Below, in pieces: positions 26,410 through 39,115 of a stretch of 64,000 nt of DNA. Within the stretch, counting starts at the first letter, position 1; every line of letters begins with the position of its first letter. The DNA is from Clitoria ternatea (lineage: Eukaryota > Streptophyta > Magnoliopsida > Fabales > Fabaceae). Under the pieces are notes generated by a model that made no database searches, had not been told where the DNA came from, and saw only the letters and a list, made by a program, of their open reading frames with translations. The translations under genes and the position numbers were made by a program. The stretch spans positions 8,380,001 through 8,444,000 of the forward strand of contig CM075675.1 in assembly GCA_037962975.1 (NCBI GenBank), given 5' to 3'.

Positions 26410-29400
26410 TTTTTTCTCGTTTTGGGTCTCTTTCAGGTCTCAAAAACTCAAACCCACGACAACAATATAAAAAGACTTAATTTTTCAACACAAGGGTGAC
26501 TTGGGGAGAAGGTTGGGGGAAAGGGGTTTAATCTGAAATGGGAACGGCAAAGGGAAGTAACAAGAAAGCACATATCACCGAGTAGTGGAAGAAAACGTAT
26601 GAGCTTTGTAACTGCTTTATTACTAAGTAGCTTGAATTTTGAAACAAGTAATTGACAAAATTGGTTCTACCAATATACCCGGAATATACACGGAGTATAT
26701 ATATTAAGTAAATTTTATTATTGATAAACTTCTTCCAATACAATGCTTCAAAAAAACATGTCGTGTAACATTTTTTTAATAAACACATTATTTAACCTTT
26801 TATTTTTATATAATTGGTTAATCAATGTCTTAAATATTAAAATTTTATATCTGGCCCTTTACCTTTCATTTTTGTTGATATGATAAGTCTCTATCAATAA
26901 TTTTGTCATACTTTTGTTAAGATTTACTTACCTGACTTTTTTTTACACATGTGATGTCATATAAAGCAAAATAATCATTTTGCCAACTAACGAGTATAGG
27001 GATTTAATCTTAAATTTTTAAAGTTGTCAAGAGCTAATTAGTGCTATTTGACTAACGAGTAATTTTTTTTATGTACAAATATGTCATGTATTGGTACCTG
27101 TGCAACCATTGTAGAAACATATAGAGGACCATTGTCATGTTTAGTTAACAACGACGTCCTTTAATAAAATACATGTTGATCATTTCTTTTTTTTTGTGTG
27201 TATGGGCAATAATTTAGGAAAAGAAATTATATATTCCACATGAATCACCCTAATTAAAAGTTATTTGGAATCCAAATAACTACTTATATTTAAAAATAAA
27301 GGTATATTATTATTAACTTAAAGTTCCAGACATCATAATGGGAGACCATAAATTTACAACTTCCCTAAACACAATAAGTTATATTTGAAAGAGAAAAAAA
27401 CAAATTACACTAAAATACAACCTCGTATCTAAAATAGGTGTGTTCACTCGATATTTTAAAGTCTACAAATAATTACCCCAACCATAATACCTCCTTGTCC
27501 TATAACCACCATCAACACCTGTCAAAGCTTAAGATGCACCATTATTGTTATTTGGGTTCTCCATTTCTTGTTCTATGACCACCATTAGCTTATGTCGAAG
27601 CTTGAGATGCATTATTTTTGTCATTTAGGTTCTCATGACCACCATCAACACTTGTCGAAGTTTGGGATGCACCATTGTTGTCATTTAGGTTCTACATTTC
27701 ATCACGCAAAGTAAGAATGGTTGAAGTTCAAGCTTCACACCTTGCTAATGGTTGTCATGGTTTACCTCCATTATTGAAGGCTTTCTCAATGAAGAAGATG
27801 GGTAAAATTAGGGTTTAAAATTTAGGGATAAACGTAATTAAAAATTAAACTCATAAAAAAAACTGGGATTCAGGTGGGATATATCTTGCCTATCCCCAAA
27901 CTCTTGTCCAAGCACACAAAAAATGTCATAATTAGCATATGTTGCATTGAAGGAAACTCCTGTCAACTAAACATGACAATGGTCCCCTACATGTCCCCTT
28001 TTGAAATAGTTGCACACGCATAAGCATACAATATACTTATACATAAAAAATTTAACTTGTCACTCGAATAACATTAATTGGTCTCTTAGAAATTTAAAAT
28101 GTTGAGAATATGTTCCTATACCAATCATTTGCCAAAATGATTATGTTTTGTTGCCTATGTGGCAGCCCGTATGGCATCACAAGTTTGAAGGAATTAACGA
28201 CAATGACCTATTATGTCAACGGAAGTAAAAGGTGAAGGACCACGCATGAATTTTTAATATTCAAGGAACCTATTAACCGATCGTGTAAAAATGAAAGGCC
28301 AAGTAATGTGTTTACTCTATTTTTGCTCCATCATGTCGTATAACATATTAGCATTTCTTTATAATTTTCAATTTTTAGAAAATTCTTATAAACTGTTACC
28401 TAAATTTATTACTGATAAACTTTTAATTTATTTTATTTAGAGTTAAGTATGTTTTATATTTTAGAAAATTTAGTAAATTATAAACTTTTCTACTATTTTT
28501 TCCCTTATTAATATTTTTTCTTATGTTTTTAATCTTTCATTAATATCAAATGTTTAGAAATAATTTTTTTTATTTTAAATTTTGTTTTAATCTCTTATTT
28601 TTCTATTAATTTAATTTGTCTAACATTTCTCACATTATCATCTTATATGCTGTCTAATTATTCTATGTATTATCTAATTTGAAAGTTATTAATAAGAATA
28701 TCAAAATATGATAATATGTAACTTAAATATATTAATTATTTAATAAAAATTATATTAAATTGGATATTTTCACCCTAAAAACTTTTTATATTTACTCTTA
28801 GGATAATTAAATATGAAAAATTAGTTGTTAATAGTAACTGTATAGTGATAATAACTATTTTTCAAATATTAATATTTAATAGGCACAAAAAATATAGGAA
28901 ATATTTTGTATGAATGAAAATTAAAATTTGTTTAAAACGATTGAGATATAAATTAGATTGGCCCAATGAAAAAGACTCGTCTCATTCTTTGAAAAAACAC
29001 ATTTTTGTATTTAAAAACTGTTTTTTTCATTAAAAAATTATGATTTTTTTGTAATAGTTATTTTCCTATGGCCCCGTTTTAAAAAAGACAATACATATGA
29101 AATTTCATTAAAAAAATACTATAATTTTTTTAATCTATTCAAATTTTATATTACAGGCTTAACATGTTGGCCCAACTAAATTTATGAGTTTTTTAGTGGT
29201 CCCTAAATGGATTGGGCTAGATTGAGTTAGTGTTACGTACATTAATTTGACTCACCCTCTAGGTGGGGGTTTAGTAACTAAACTCATTTACCAACCTTAG
29301 TCTTAAGGGATTGTTTAGGAAGAGAAATTTCGAAGGGAATACATTAAAAGAACTGTCTTTTTATTTTACCTAACATGTTTTTAATTGACAATTTTTTAAA

Positions 29401-30446
29401 ATAAAATATATAAAATGTTATATTTGTATAAACTCAATATATAGTCATACATTTATCACCATATATAATATTTAATTCTCTTATTCTAAAATTTAAAATT
29501 TGGCTCTCTCTCCTCCCCTAGCATCTCCTTTAAAAGCCTCCTCTAAAATAAACCCTAAATGAAAATCATATTGACTATTTTACCCTAGTATAAATGTTGT
29601 CCTTACAATACAAAACTTACAATTAATAATAGTAAATATTATGTTATATAAGTATTTATTTTTATTAAAAATAATATTTTCTATAAAATAGTATTTTAAA
29701 ATTTATCAAATATAAATTATCTATGATTGATCTTTATTTAAAACTTTTGAAGGATTAGTCATGAGAAAATTTTCTTACTCATTTCATATCAACTAGATAA
29801 TAATAAAAAATTACTTCTTTTTCTTATATTTTTTCATAGAAACAATTAAAATTTTTACAATGTTTTAATATTATTTTCCTTTTTGTAATTCTTTTATCAC
29901 ATTCTTCACATCGATCAAACAATAAAACATGAAGATGAAAAAAGTATAACATTCGTGGATACGTGCCCATGGGGGGAATAAGTTATGTTATTCCAGGCTT
30001 TTACAGGTTCATCTTAGCCTTATTCATAAGTATGAAGTCAAACTTGTTTACGTTGTTATAAGTTAACTTTTAAGATTTAATTTTGTATAATCTATTCGGT
30101 GTATAAGTTTGTTCAAAAGACTTTTAAAAAAAATATATTATAAAATAGATCAACATACCTATAAGCCTAAACAAGTTAAGAGACTGATAAGTTTAACTAT
30201 ATTAATATTGTATTTATTAACTATAATAATATATATTAGAGTTGTTCATTCGGGCATTCAGACTTATGTGAGTTACAAACTTGATAAGACTGGAAAAAAA
30301 ACCTATAATTAGGTTTTGAATTTGACGACTTGGGCTTGACTCTCTTTTTTTTATAAAAAAATGTGAAAAAAATTACTGTACCAAAAAAATAGTTATTGAG
30401 CCTAGTGGCATCGTGTACAACAGTGAGCAACGAATACAAAATGCTA
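26410..30446. other. intergenic, no gene seen
   Basis: Upstream region of the rhomboid gene on one side and of U6 on the other. It contains the short tandem array at 27505-27697. The rest is AT-rich with no supported ORF. Confidence 0.55.
27505..27697. repeat. three imperfect tandem units of about 65-75 bp
   Basis: ATGACCACCATCAACAC is followed by TGTC(A/G)AAG, GATGCA and TTTGGGTTCT-type blocks, repeated three times with drift. On the minus strand the units read as a degenerate peptide repeat of the type NASQTSTSVDGGH with stops. It may be a remnant of a repetitive coding tail. Confidence 0.5.
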
Positions 30447-30489
30447 GTCCCACATGGAATATGTCTGCAATGCAAAGAAACTTTATATA
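30447..30489 (+). promoter_or_regulatory. U6 Pol III promoter: USE and TATA box
   Basis: GTCCCACATGG at 30447-30457 matches the plant upstream sequence element RTCCCACATCG with one mismatch. TTTATATA at 30482-30489 is the TATA box. The gap of about 24 bp between them is the spacing that selects Pol III in plant snRNA genes (Pol II genes have about ten bases more). The RNA starts 30 bp after the start of the TATA box. Confidence 0.9.
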
Positions 30490-30511
30490 CCACAACAGAA
30501 CCAAAGCAATT

Positions 30512-30531
30512 GTCCCTTCGGGGACATCCGA

Positions 30532-30563
<32 letters not shown>

Positions 30564-30613
30564 GGCCCCTGCGCAAGGATGACACGCACAAATCGAGAAA
30601 CGGTCCAAATTTT
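30512..30613 (+). ncRNA. U6: U6 spliceosomal snRNA
   Basis: Starts GTCCCTTCGGGGACATCCG (5' stem-loop). It continues through GATACAGAGAAGATTAGCAT, which contains the ACAGAGA box that pairs with the 5' splice site and the AGATTAGC element that pairs with U4/U2, and then GCGCAAGGATGACACGCA (internal stem-loop). It ends near GGTCCAAAT before a T run. The length, about 102 nt, is normal. It differs from the remembered plant consensus at 30601, where GAGAAACGG stands for GAGAAATGG. Promoter, body and terminator are all present, so it is probably an active copy. Confidence 0.96.
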
Positions 30614-30616
30614 TTT
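30610..30616 (+). terminator. Pol III T-run terminator of U6
   Basis: Seven consecutive T residues directly after GGTCCAAA, the usual Pol III stop. Confidence 0.9.
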
Positions 30617-31655
30617 CTTCTTTTTTGTTAAGATTCTGAATCTTCACTCTTTAGGTATCCTTCTTCTCTGCGATTTTTTCACTGTCTTTGTTTTCATGTA
30701 AGGAACTCACGGCAACCCTAACTACCATGTCTGTATCGTCAAAATGGTGAGTGAATGAATTGATATGCATATATTTTGTAGATTTAGGGTTATTTGTTCT
30801 CAATGCTGATTTCATCTACGAATACATACACATTCAAGCCTGTATGCAGAAACCATGATTTTTTTTTCTTGGTGGTATAGCATTTTCTATCTTCTTCTTA
30901 TAACATGATGATCTAAGTAGTCACATGATTGAGGAATTTGGTGTTAAAGGAGTTGCATATCCATCTCAAGTGGCAATTTTTAAGGAAAGCCTTTGATTTT
31001 TGAGGAGTGAATAGCTATGATTGTTTTTTCTGGTCTAAGCACAAATCTTTCGAGTTTCAACCGAGAGGTTTATGAGTATGGTTATCTATTCAGTTTTTTC
31101 ACCATATCGTTTGTCCTGAAACTATTTTGTATGCAAATTGGCTTGATTATCAAGTACATATAAGAAAACATTCAGCAATAAGAATGCTCTATCTATTTAA
31201 TTCTGGTGCTTTACTCCCTTCTTAATTTGCTTCCCGTTCCAATTTTGCTGCCCATTTGTTCAATAATGTATTGACTACCTACCTACTTGATGTTATATGG
31301 ATACTTGTCTGCATTTTTTTTGTTAGTTTGATTTGTAGAAAGTTTGAAATTGGTTTCTTCTTTACAAAATTTCCCCTTTGGTTTAGTAATGTTAATGTTA
31401 TTTACTGGAGCTCAAAAAAAATGTGTTTCCAAATTAAATTACAAATTTCTCTATACTGTGCTATGTTCATAGTTCACTTGACAACATACAATATACATCA
31501 ACAACTAACAAGTGACCAAACCATCCAAGTTATAAAACTACCAAACATAAAATAAAATCGAAGTCCTGCTAGTCAAGTTTTTTTTTTTTGTTTGAAAATT
31601 ATAACTTTAAATCAAATTATATCAGAGCAGTGTAAATTTATCAGACCACATATCA
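30617..31655. other. intergenic between U6 and the small ORF
   Basis: AT-rich, with only weak ORFs such as 31256-31555, which are hydrophobic and show no family resemblance. Confidence 0.5.
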
Positions 31656-31664
31656 CTATAAATA
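31656..31664 (+). promoter_or_regulatory. candidate TATA box of the small ORF
   Basis: CTATAAATA lies 76 bp before the end of the leader, so a start of transcription about 30 bp downstream would leave a leader of about 50 nt before the ATG at 31740. Confidence 0.45.
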
Positions 31665-31739
31665 TTTGTAACTAGCCTCCTTCAAACATCTAATTCTCTC
31701 TTAGGAAGTACTATACCCCCTGATATTCTGATTGCACCT

Positions 31740-32060
31740 ATGGCTTCCAACACCACCATGTGTACCCATTTAACATTGGGTGGGTGCCCGTGTTCAAACA
31801 CCAACACCAACATCATCTGCACTCATTTAACAATCAATGTGTGTCCTTGTACCAACCTTAAGACACATGCCTCTGCTTCTTCCTCCAAGAAAGAATCTGT
31901 TGTTGCAGCAAAGAAGAGATACATTGATACTGCTACTTCCTCCAAGAAAGAATCTGCTACAAAAATCTGCTTCTTCTCACCATCTCATGCTATCCCATTC
32001 AAAACATCAATATCCTTATACCCAGTTTGCACAGGTCCTTTCCTACATATAATAGATTAA
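31740..32060 (+). CDS. small protein with duplicated Cys-His motif, unrecognised
   Basis: A 106-aa ORF. Residues 8-20 and 29-41 are a clear duplication of the pattern C-T-H-L-T-x3-C-P-C-[ST]-N (CTHLTLGGCPCSN and CTHLTINVCPCTN). A second duplication follows: SSSKKES and TSSKKES, 20 residues apart. Each Cys block holds three Cys and one His, so metal binding is possible, but this is inference. There is no signal peptide. Support for a real gene is the TATA box at 31656, the in-register protein repeats and a short leader. The C-terminal part may run past an unseen intron. No family is recognised. Confidence 0.42.
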   Translation: MASNTTMCTHLTLGGCPCSNTNTNIICTHLTINVCPCTNLKTHASASSSKKESVVAAKKRYIDTATSSKKESATKICFFSPSHAIPFKTSISLYPVCTGPFLHIID

Positions 32061-33616
32061 ATGTAACATTACGTAACAAGTTGACAAAGACACTTACAAC
32101 TTTACCAGGGTAAATCCCTGTTTAGTCCTCAAATTATTATTAATCAACACAAACATCAAATGATATTTTGGTAACAAAATAAACCGATAGTTGTGTTTAA
32201 TAACCAAACTGATGTCACATGCAATGGCTGACAATCATTCGAGTCAAGTTCAAAACACTGCAACTTAACTCAATGTATGAAATAGTCCACCAGTGAATAG
32301 AAAATTAGTCCATAAAAAAGTCTCAAATATTAAAATTAAACGGCCATTAAACAGAAAATAAGTCCAAAGTATATGGTCCATAACAGAAGGCTCGAGCTTG
32401 CCCACATGGACAAGCTCACACCGATCTATATTTTGATGGTTCTAATATATATTATAATAAACTAAATTTTTTATATCATATTGTAGATATTGATAAATAG
32501 GTTAGTGTGTCTACGAGGTGTGATAGTTTTTTTAAGGTTCAAAGCCTAGGTTTTTAAGTAGGATTTTTATAAAACTTAAACCTAATTTTTTTACGTAAAC
32601 AAGCTATAGGCTCTCAATAGCCTTTTTCACTTATTCTCACCCCTTATGTATGCTTTACATTTACAATGTTTTGGTGTGACATAGGTTAAATATTGATTAG
32701 CAAGGATGTTTATCAATCAATTCAATCCATTTCAAATCACTTCAAAAAAACATAACTAATAACCAAACAAAACAAAAACTAAAAATCTCAAAAATCCGAA
32801 TCACAAAAACTAATAATTTTATATTATTCTTTTATAAAAAAATTGATAAAGTATTACTTTTGTTAGTTTGTTCTTAAATAAGCTTTTTACCTACATATAT
32901 AATATATTATATTTCTTCAATAAAATGTCATGAATAATATCAAATTGTTTCTTAAATAACTTTAAATAATGTTTATCTTAATTAAAAAAATCTAAAAGAT
33001 ATTAATATTTTGTAATATCTTAAACAACACCTAATAGTATATTAACTTATAAAATATTTAAATATTTAATCTGTTACTTTATACGAGTTGTTGTGAAAAT
33101 AGGTCCTTCACTATTTAAATATTTGTACTTGGTCTTTCACGCTTACATTCCATTTGAATAGTGATTTGATATTAGATCTCTGTTACATATCTATTAAATT
33201 TAACTTATCTGTCATATCATATAACAAATGTCTTGACATGTAAATGTCACACTGGCTTTAACATATATACAAGGTAACAAAAGTTATTACCTGATATATT
33301 TAAAAAATTATTGATAGTCCCTAAAAATTTAAAGATTATAACATAACATATATATATATATAGTAATATAAATAAATATATGATTTGTCAGAAATGATGT
33401 TGAAGTTTTATAGGGAAAATGGAAGCACCCAATATTGTCGCTTGTATTTATAGCTTTGGAATTGGATGTCTTTATATCTCATCTCAACCTAGTATATTAA
33501 ATCTTGACCCTACATGTGTTAAAAAGAACAAAGCTAAAAGACTTAAAAATTGTGTGGGAGTTGGTGTCTCATGCCTCAACCAAAATTCAAAAATGGCATG
33601 GGAGCCTAACTATTAA
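32061..33616. other. intergenic, no gene seen
   Basis: AT-rich. The ORF at 33419-33616 has no recognisable domain. It may be the outer, non-coding end of the transposon that carries the next gene, but no terminal inverted repeat was identified. Confidence 0.5.
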
Positions 33617-35816
33617 CGTTACAAGAGAAGCATGTATCCACGCATGTTTGGAATGGAAAACCAGACCGGGTACTAAGAATTAGAAAAGCACTCCGTCTTA
33701 GAAGTGATCAAATACCAGAAGAAATCATACCGCATTTATGAAGAGCTGGTTTTTATCACTTTGCGAAGGTTGCACATTTGCCGGTGTCTGCAGAGTTTAT
33801 CACTGTACTGGTTGAGAGATGAAGACCAGAGACACACACATTCCATCTTCCTGTTGGAGAGTGCACCATCACATTGCAGGATATTGCTATTTTGTTGGGA
33901 CTCAACATTGATGGAATCGCAGTTATGGCGATAGCCGGTTCACGGGACTGGCAATAGTATGTGGAAGCACAACTAGGGAGACGACCCCCTCGCAGTGCAC
34001 TACATGGTCAAAGTCTGAAGATGTCGTGGCTGCAAGATAATTTTGGTGACATTGCAGGGCATGTTCAGGATGAGGTGGCCATAGAAAGATTTACTCGTGT
34101 CTATATTTTACGGTTGATTGGTGGGTGTATTTTTTCTAACCAGTCATCTAGTAGGGTCCCCCTTAGGTATCTTCAAATGCTGGAGAATTTTGATCTTTGT
34201 GGTGGTTATGCATGGGGTGCATTTGCGCTAGGATACCTCTACCGACAACTATGTACCGCCACAGATTATGCTCAGAAGGATATGTGCGGGTTGACACTGT
34301 TGGTTCAGGTGTGGGGTTGGGAGCGTATGCGATACCTTGCCCCAGAAGAACCTGGTTTGAGGGATGCTGACAGCCCCCTACGGGGGCAGATGGATACACC
34401 CAATGGGAAATAGGTATATGATGTATGATTTGGCCTATTTCAGGACACAGTTAGACTGGTTGAGTAAAGATCAGGTATAGTAACATTAATTTATAATATT
34501 TAAAGAATGTTTCTAGTACAATTATTGGGAGCATCCTTTAATGAATTAATTGATTTTTGACTTGTAGTTTATATGGGAGCCATATGCTGGGACAGTGACC
34601 AATGGTCTTCCAGAGATTTGTCTCCGTGGTCAGGGGGCGTGGCGATCTGTGGTTCCGTTGTTGTGTTTCCAGATTGCAGAGTGGCATCAGCCAGATAGGG
34701 TAATGCGACAATTTGGGATGGAGCAACACATACCCACTGCACCATCTCAACGTGAAGATTTACACGCTATCACTCTAAAAGGCAAATCTGATGAAAATTG
34801 GCCCACAGTAATGGAACCTCTGTTACATTTGTGGAATGGGAGAGAAGGACACATATGTTTTGGTCAACCACTTTTTGGAGAGATGTCAGCTAACCATGAA
34901 TACTTTAAATGGTACAAAATGCGGACTTGTCGGTGGGCAGACAAGGTGCTGTAAGGGGAGCAACGGTAATAGTTTCACAATATGTTATGACTTTAGTATT
35001 TGTTGTTAGCTATGATAGTATTTTTTTCAGACATGTTTTTTTATTTCAGATGGACAGCGTCGAGGTGATACAGTACTTGTCCTCGCCAGAGAACTCTGAG
35101 ACACCTGTTGCTTTCGCTATGGATAACATCCGACAGGAAACCGAGAAAATACTAATGTCGATGGGTGAATGGGACAGAATTGTGCATGCCAGAGTGCATG
35201 CTCCCATCCCAACCGAGGTGGCCCCAGACGTTGAGTTTGATGTGAACATGCCTGGGACTCGGGTCGAAAGAGCGGGGTTACAAAGGCGGAGGTTTAGAGA
35301 GCCAGAGGAGGACTACATCATCCCGCCACTTCCTACCAGACAACCAGGCCAATACTATGTTCCGTCTCAACCGCCACCTCATTCGCCCTGGCCGACATAC
35401 AACTACCCATCTCAGCCATCACAGCAGGATCCCATGCACATGAATGAGTATTTTAATGTTCATATGTTTGCAGGTGAAGGCACCTCCTTCATGGGAGATC
35501 TTGGTGTAGTTTCCAAGGAGGACAACAGGCTGGACAGCCCAGTTCATCTCAGATGCCTTTATCCCCATATATCCCTGACCCCCCAGACATGATGACCCCA
35601 CCCCCTTATATACCAAAGATGATGACCCCGCCAGTCCCATCCCGACAACAATGGGAAACCGACATTGGTTCTTCTTCAGGATTCCAACCAATGATGTTTG
35701 ATCTAAACACAGCTGCATCAGAAGCTGTTGCACGTGAAGCTGAGATTGCTGCATCCCAGGAGGAAGAATCACAAATTGAAGACGAGGTTGAAGCTGTTCG
35801 TCGACTCCCGCCTTGA
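33617..35816 (+). pseudogene. plant mobile domain (PMD) protein, MAIN/PP7-long-form type, broken
   Basis: The PMD can be read from HVSTHVWNGKPDRVLR (about 33634) through RAGFYHFAKVAHLPVS, FHLPVGECTITLQD, HGQSLKMSWLQDNF and LRLIGGCIFSNQSSSRV to GWERMRYLAP. A GT-AG intron (34475-34567) leads to FIWEPYAG and ADKVL. Exon 3 (35050-35473) and exon 4 (35553-35816) encode a Pro-rich, low-complexity tail. The frame has stops at 33739 (TGA), 33820 (TGA, where Trp is usual in ERWRPE) and 33955 (TAG). A one-base shift at about 34375 in a C-run separates ADSP from YGGRWIHP. Intact PMD proteins act in meristem maintenance and silencing or occur inside transposons; this copy is not functional. Confidence 0.85.
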
Positions 35817-36045
35817 GTTAACCGCAGTGTTCCCAGGCCTTGCCTTTTTCCCCCCCTCAACCCCGAGGTCACCAATAGGATTGTATATGTTGTCTTTGTA
35901 GTTGTAGTCCGTAACCGACATTTATTTGTTATTTGTGTTTGTATGTGTTTATGTTATATGTATGTAAACAATGTGGACTTTATTACAAAATGGTAATTTC
36001 TAGTACAAAGTGAACCTTTACTTATCACATATAGAAGTCTAAGTC

Positions 36046-38733
36046 TCATACATCACTGTCATTTATAAAACCAGAACCAGAAGCACTACCAACAGAATTA
36101 GGGCACGTTGAACGTTTGTGACCTGTCTGTTGACAAATACCACATCTGTACGAGGTTTCTAACTCAACCCAGTCCATCTCGTTTCTAATCCTTGATGCCT
36201 TTGGGCGTCCCTTTGCACGTAACATGTCGTCATCAGGAACTACAATGTAAGAATCATGCAACTCAGGAATTAATTCATCACTCCCTATAGGATACCATTT
36301 ACCTGCATAAGCCTGACCAACGTGACGCAAAGTGTAACATTCATGGACATACTGGAAAAAATTAACGTTTTATGTGTTGCATGCCGCAATGACGTGCATA
36401 CATGGGTACTTGAATGCCTAGAACCTGCCGCACTGGTACCATCTTTCAATTAGGTTTAACGCCCACACAAACCCACCTTTTTGGGTAGTTGGGTTGAACC
36501 TCTCCTCAACCTCAAATCTGGTCGACTCCGCATCAAATCGTTTAACGTCGATAGAACATGCCTGTGCCTGATACAATGCCAACTTTTCAAGAACCTTAGT
36601 GCAATAAATCTGCCCGGCCGCCATTTCTGACAAAACACGCCCAGTGCGATTAACAAAGTACTCAACTAAACGGGAGTAAGTGAACTTCACCAAAGCTGTG
36701 ATTGGTAAGTTACGAGTGCCTTTGAAAACTTTATTGACACACTCAGAAAGATTGGTTGTCATGTGACCAAACCTACTTCCATTTTCATCATACGCCAATG
36801 ACCACATTCCTTTAGGGATTGAATCCATCCATCTTGCAATTTCAGGGCTGGTTTCTTTGAATTTTTTATACTGTCGATCAAACGAATGCTTGCTTGAATT
36901 ATACCCTGTGGTAAAAAATCATTAGTTCCATAAAACATCCATAATTCAGAACATAAACAATAAATAATTAAATAACTTACCCATTTTAATCAGGTCCTTC
37001 TTTAGCTCTTGATTCTTAAATTTTAGGTTGAAGTTACTCGCTATATGCCGTATACAATACTTGTGGTATGCAGCGGGTGGAGTCCATGCCGCCCCTGAAC
37101 CCCGAATTGCACTAAGAATGCTCCTATGACGGTCTGAAATTATACAAATTCCATTTTTTTGTGTCACATACAACCGCAAGTTCGAAAGAAACCAACTCCA
37201 ATCCTCCAAAGTTTCACCAGGAACAATTGCAAATGCTATAGGTAACACTGCACTATTTCCGTCTTGGGTCGTCGCCACCAATAAAGTCCCCTTATATTTT
37301 CCATACAGGTGAGTTCCATCTACCTGAATGTTGGGCTTACAAAAGTCAAAGGCATCACAACAGGCCTTGAATGTCCAAAACACATGGCGAAATTTGCGAT
37401 GCCTTTGATGAACTTTGTCGCCAACGACAATGCGGCATGTTTCAATCATGCTTACGGATCCTACGACAACTTGCTTCATATGATTCAACCATCGGGGTAG
37501 GAAGGCATACGACTCTTCCAAATCACCCCACACCTTCGCTATAGCCTTTTGCTTAGCCCTCCATGCTTTTTGGTACGAAACAGTAAATCCATATTCTCCT
37601 TTTACTCTCTCTTGAATTAATGATATAGGCACGGACGACTCCTTCTTTATCATGCCTGACAAAAACATTAACATTTTTAAAAAATTGAGGTAATATTCAT
37701 TTGCAAAGTCACATAAGTTTACCTAAAATCACAGAGCAGATTAAGTCCGCATCGAGTTTCTTATGATCTTGTGATAAGAAACTATTAACACAACTGTGTG
37801 GGCCCTCGTACTGTGATATAAGCCATTTGTGCGCTCTTTTAGACAAAATTGCACGCATCCTCCAATTACACGCACTGACTTGATTAGGACACTTCACTAC
37901 AAATTTAGTAGGCTTGGACTCCACAACAATATAACTTTGATGCAACTTCATGCACCATTGTTTTAACGCATTTTGCACATCACCTTTGCTAGTTCATCCC
38001 CGACACTCTAGTTATCATCATCAAATTCAATTTCTTGATCTGGATGCTCCATATTTATATTTTGAAAGTGAGATGCTTCGTTCCAAAATGGAACCACAAC
38101 AGTACCTACATAAATCCTAACTATTTAAACTCGTAATCCTTCAAACCAAATTCACAGTAACATATTTCAACGTCATGCTTTGTCAAGTCAAAATCAACAT
38201 TATATTACAGCCAACTAAAGGTTTCTAACTACAAACATAAGAAATTTTATTTAAAAATATAAATATTTTCAAGATACGAAATCAAAATAATCAAAACATA
38301 AAGATATAAAACAATATTAACAAGTAAAAGCAATGTATTTTTTTCTTTCACACCCTTTTTTTATTCACCTTATTAAATCCAATTAATTATTAACATTGTC
38401 ATTCACGATAAACTAAATATTTTCTACATATATTCATCAATTATAAAACAATTACCATTGATCTAAAGTAGCTTATTATATATAAGCATGTAAAAACCAT
38501 TTAGCATAAACTCAAAAATTACCACCGTGCAAATGTTGTTGTTCAATAGGCAGAACCTGGATCGGGTTTGATGCACCGGAATTACGGGAAACATCTAAGC
38601 CACCAACATCGACTTCATCATCATCATTATCAGAATCAACCATCAACATCAAATCATCCGCACAAGAGTCACTTAACACCTCATCTGATGGTACGCTATA
38701 GTTGGTGGAATCATCATCAGACCAAACACTCAT
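36046..38733 (-). pseudogene. MULE (MuDR-type) transposase, broken
   Basis: Minus-strand exons read 38733-38523, 38105-37723, 37655-36981, 36905-about 36380 and 36351-36046, with GT-AG at the clear junctions. The order is an acidic N-terminus, a MuDR N-terminal DNA-binding region (KFVVKCPNQVSACNWRMRAI), and a DDE core with the first Asp in VDGTHLYGKYKG and the second in IISDRH. A SWIM finger (CGRF..AFKYPCMHVIAAC) and a CCHC knuckle (CGICQQTGHKRSTC) follow. Defects: TAG at 38010-38008, a frameshift near 37980, TAG at 36420-36418 where Gln is usual in the SWIM finger, and Tyr in place of the first SWIM Cys. Autonomous MULEs encode this enzyme for cut-and-paste; this copy cannot make full-length protein. 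Confidence 0.88.
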
Positions 38734-38880
38734 TTTAAATAATTAATTAAAAATCCTTGTTTTTCAAAAAACTAAAATACACACTCAACTGAAATACTTG
38801 AATGGGAAAACAAGACACTGATGCTTTAAAAAGAACAAAAACGTATTTATAGACGAAGTGCTTGGGCGGGAAACGTTGAA

Positions 38881-39115
38881 CTTGGTGTGTCGTGTGCATG
38901 CAGAACGACACGTGTGTTGTAGAAACTCCTGGCGACACAGCCACGTGTCAGCCAGGCCAGAGTCGTCAAGACAGGTGCCGTTTCTTGTGTCGTGTAAATA
39001 TTGGGCGACACACCTGTGTCGTAGGAATTCCTGGCAACACAGCCACGTATCATACCAGGAGGGAGTCGTCACCTTTTTTGCCACTTCTTGTGTCGTGAAA
39101 AATTCCAACGACACA
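38881..39115. repeat. 100-bp subterminal tandem repeat with CGACAC/GTGTCG palindromes
   Basis: Two full units and part of a third. CTT(G)GTGTCGTG starts near 38881, 38984 and 39087, and CGACA(C) recurs at 38906, 39006 and 39109. Each unit has inverted CGACAC and GTGTCG, for example CGACACACCTGTGTCG, and CCTGGC(G/A)ACACAGCCACGT. The array lies 150-380 bp upstream of the transposase start. Such subterminal repeats are typical transposase or promoter binding zones (inference). Confidence 0.7.

Noticed and set aside
33419..33616. 65-aa ORF before the mobile-domain gene
   Set aside because: No family resemblance, and it is not in frame with the mobile domain that begins right after it.
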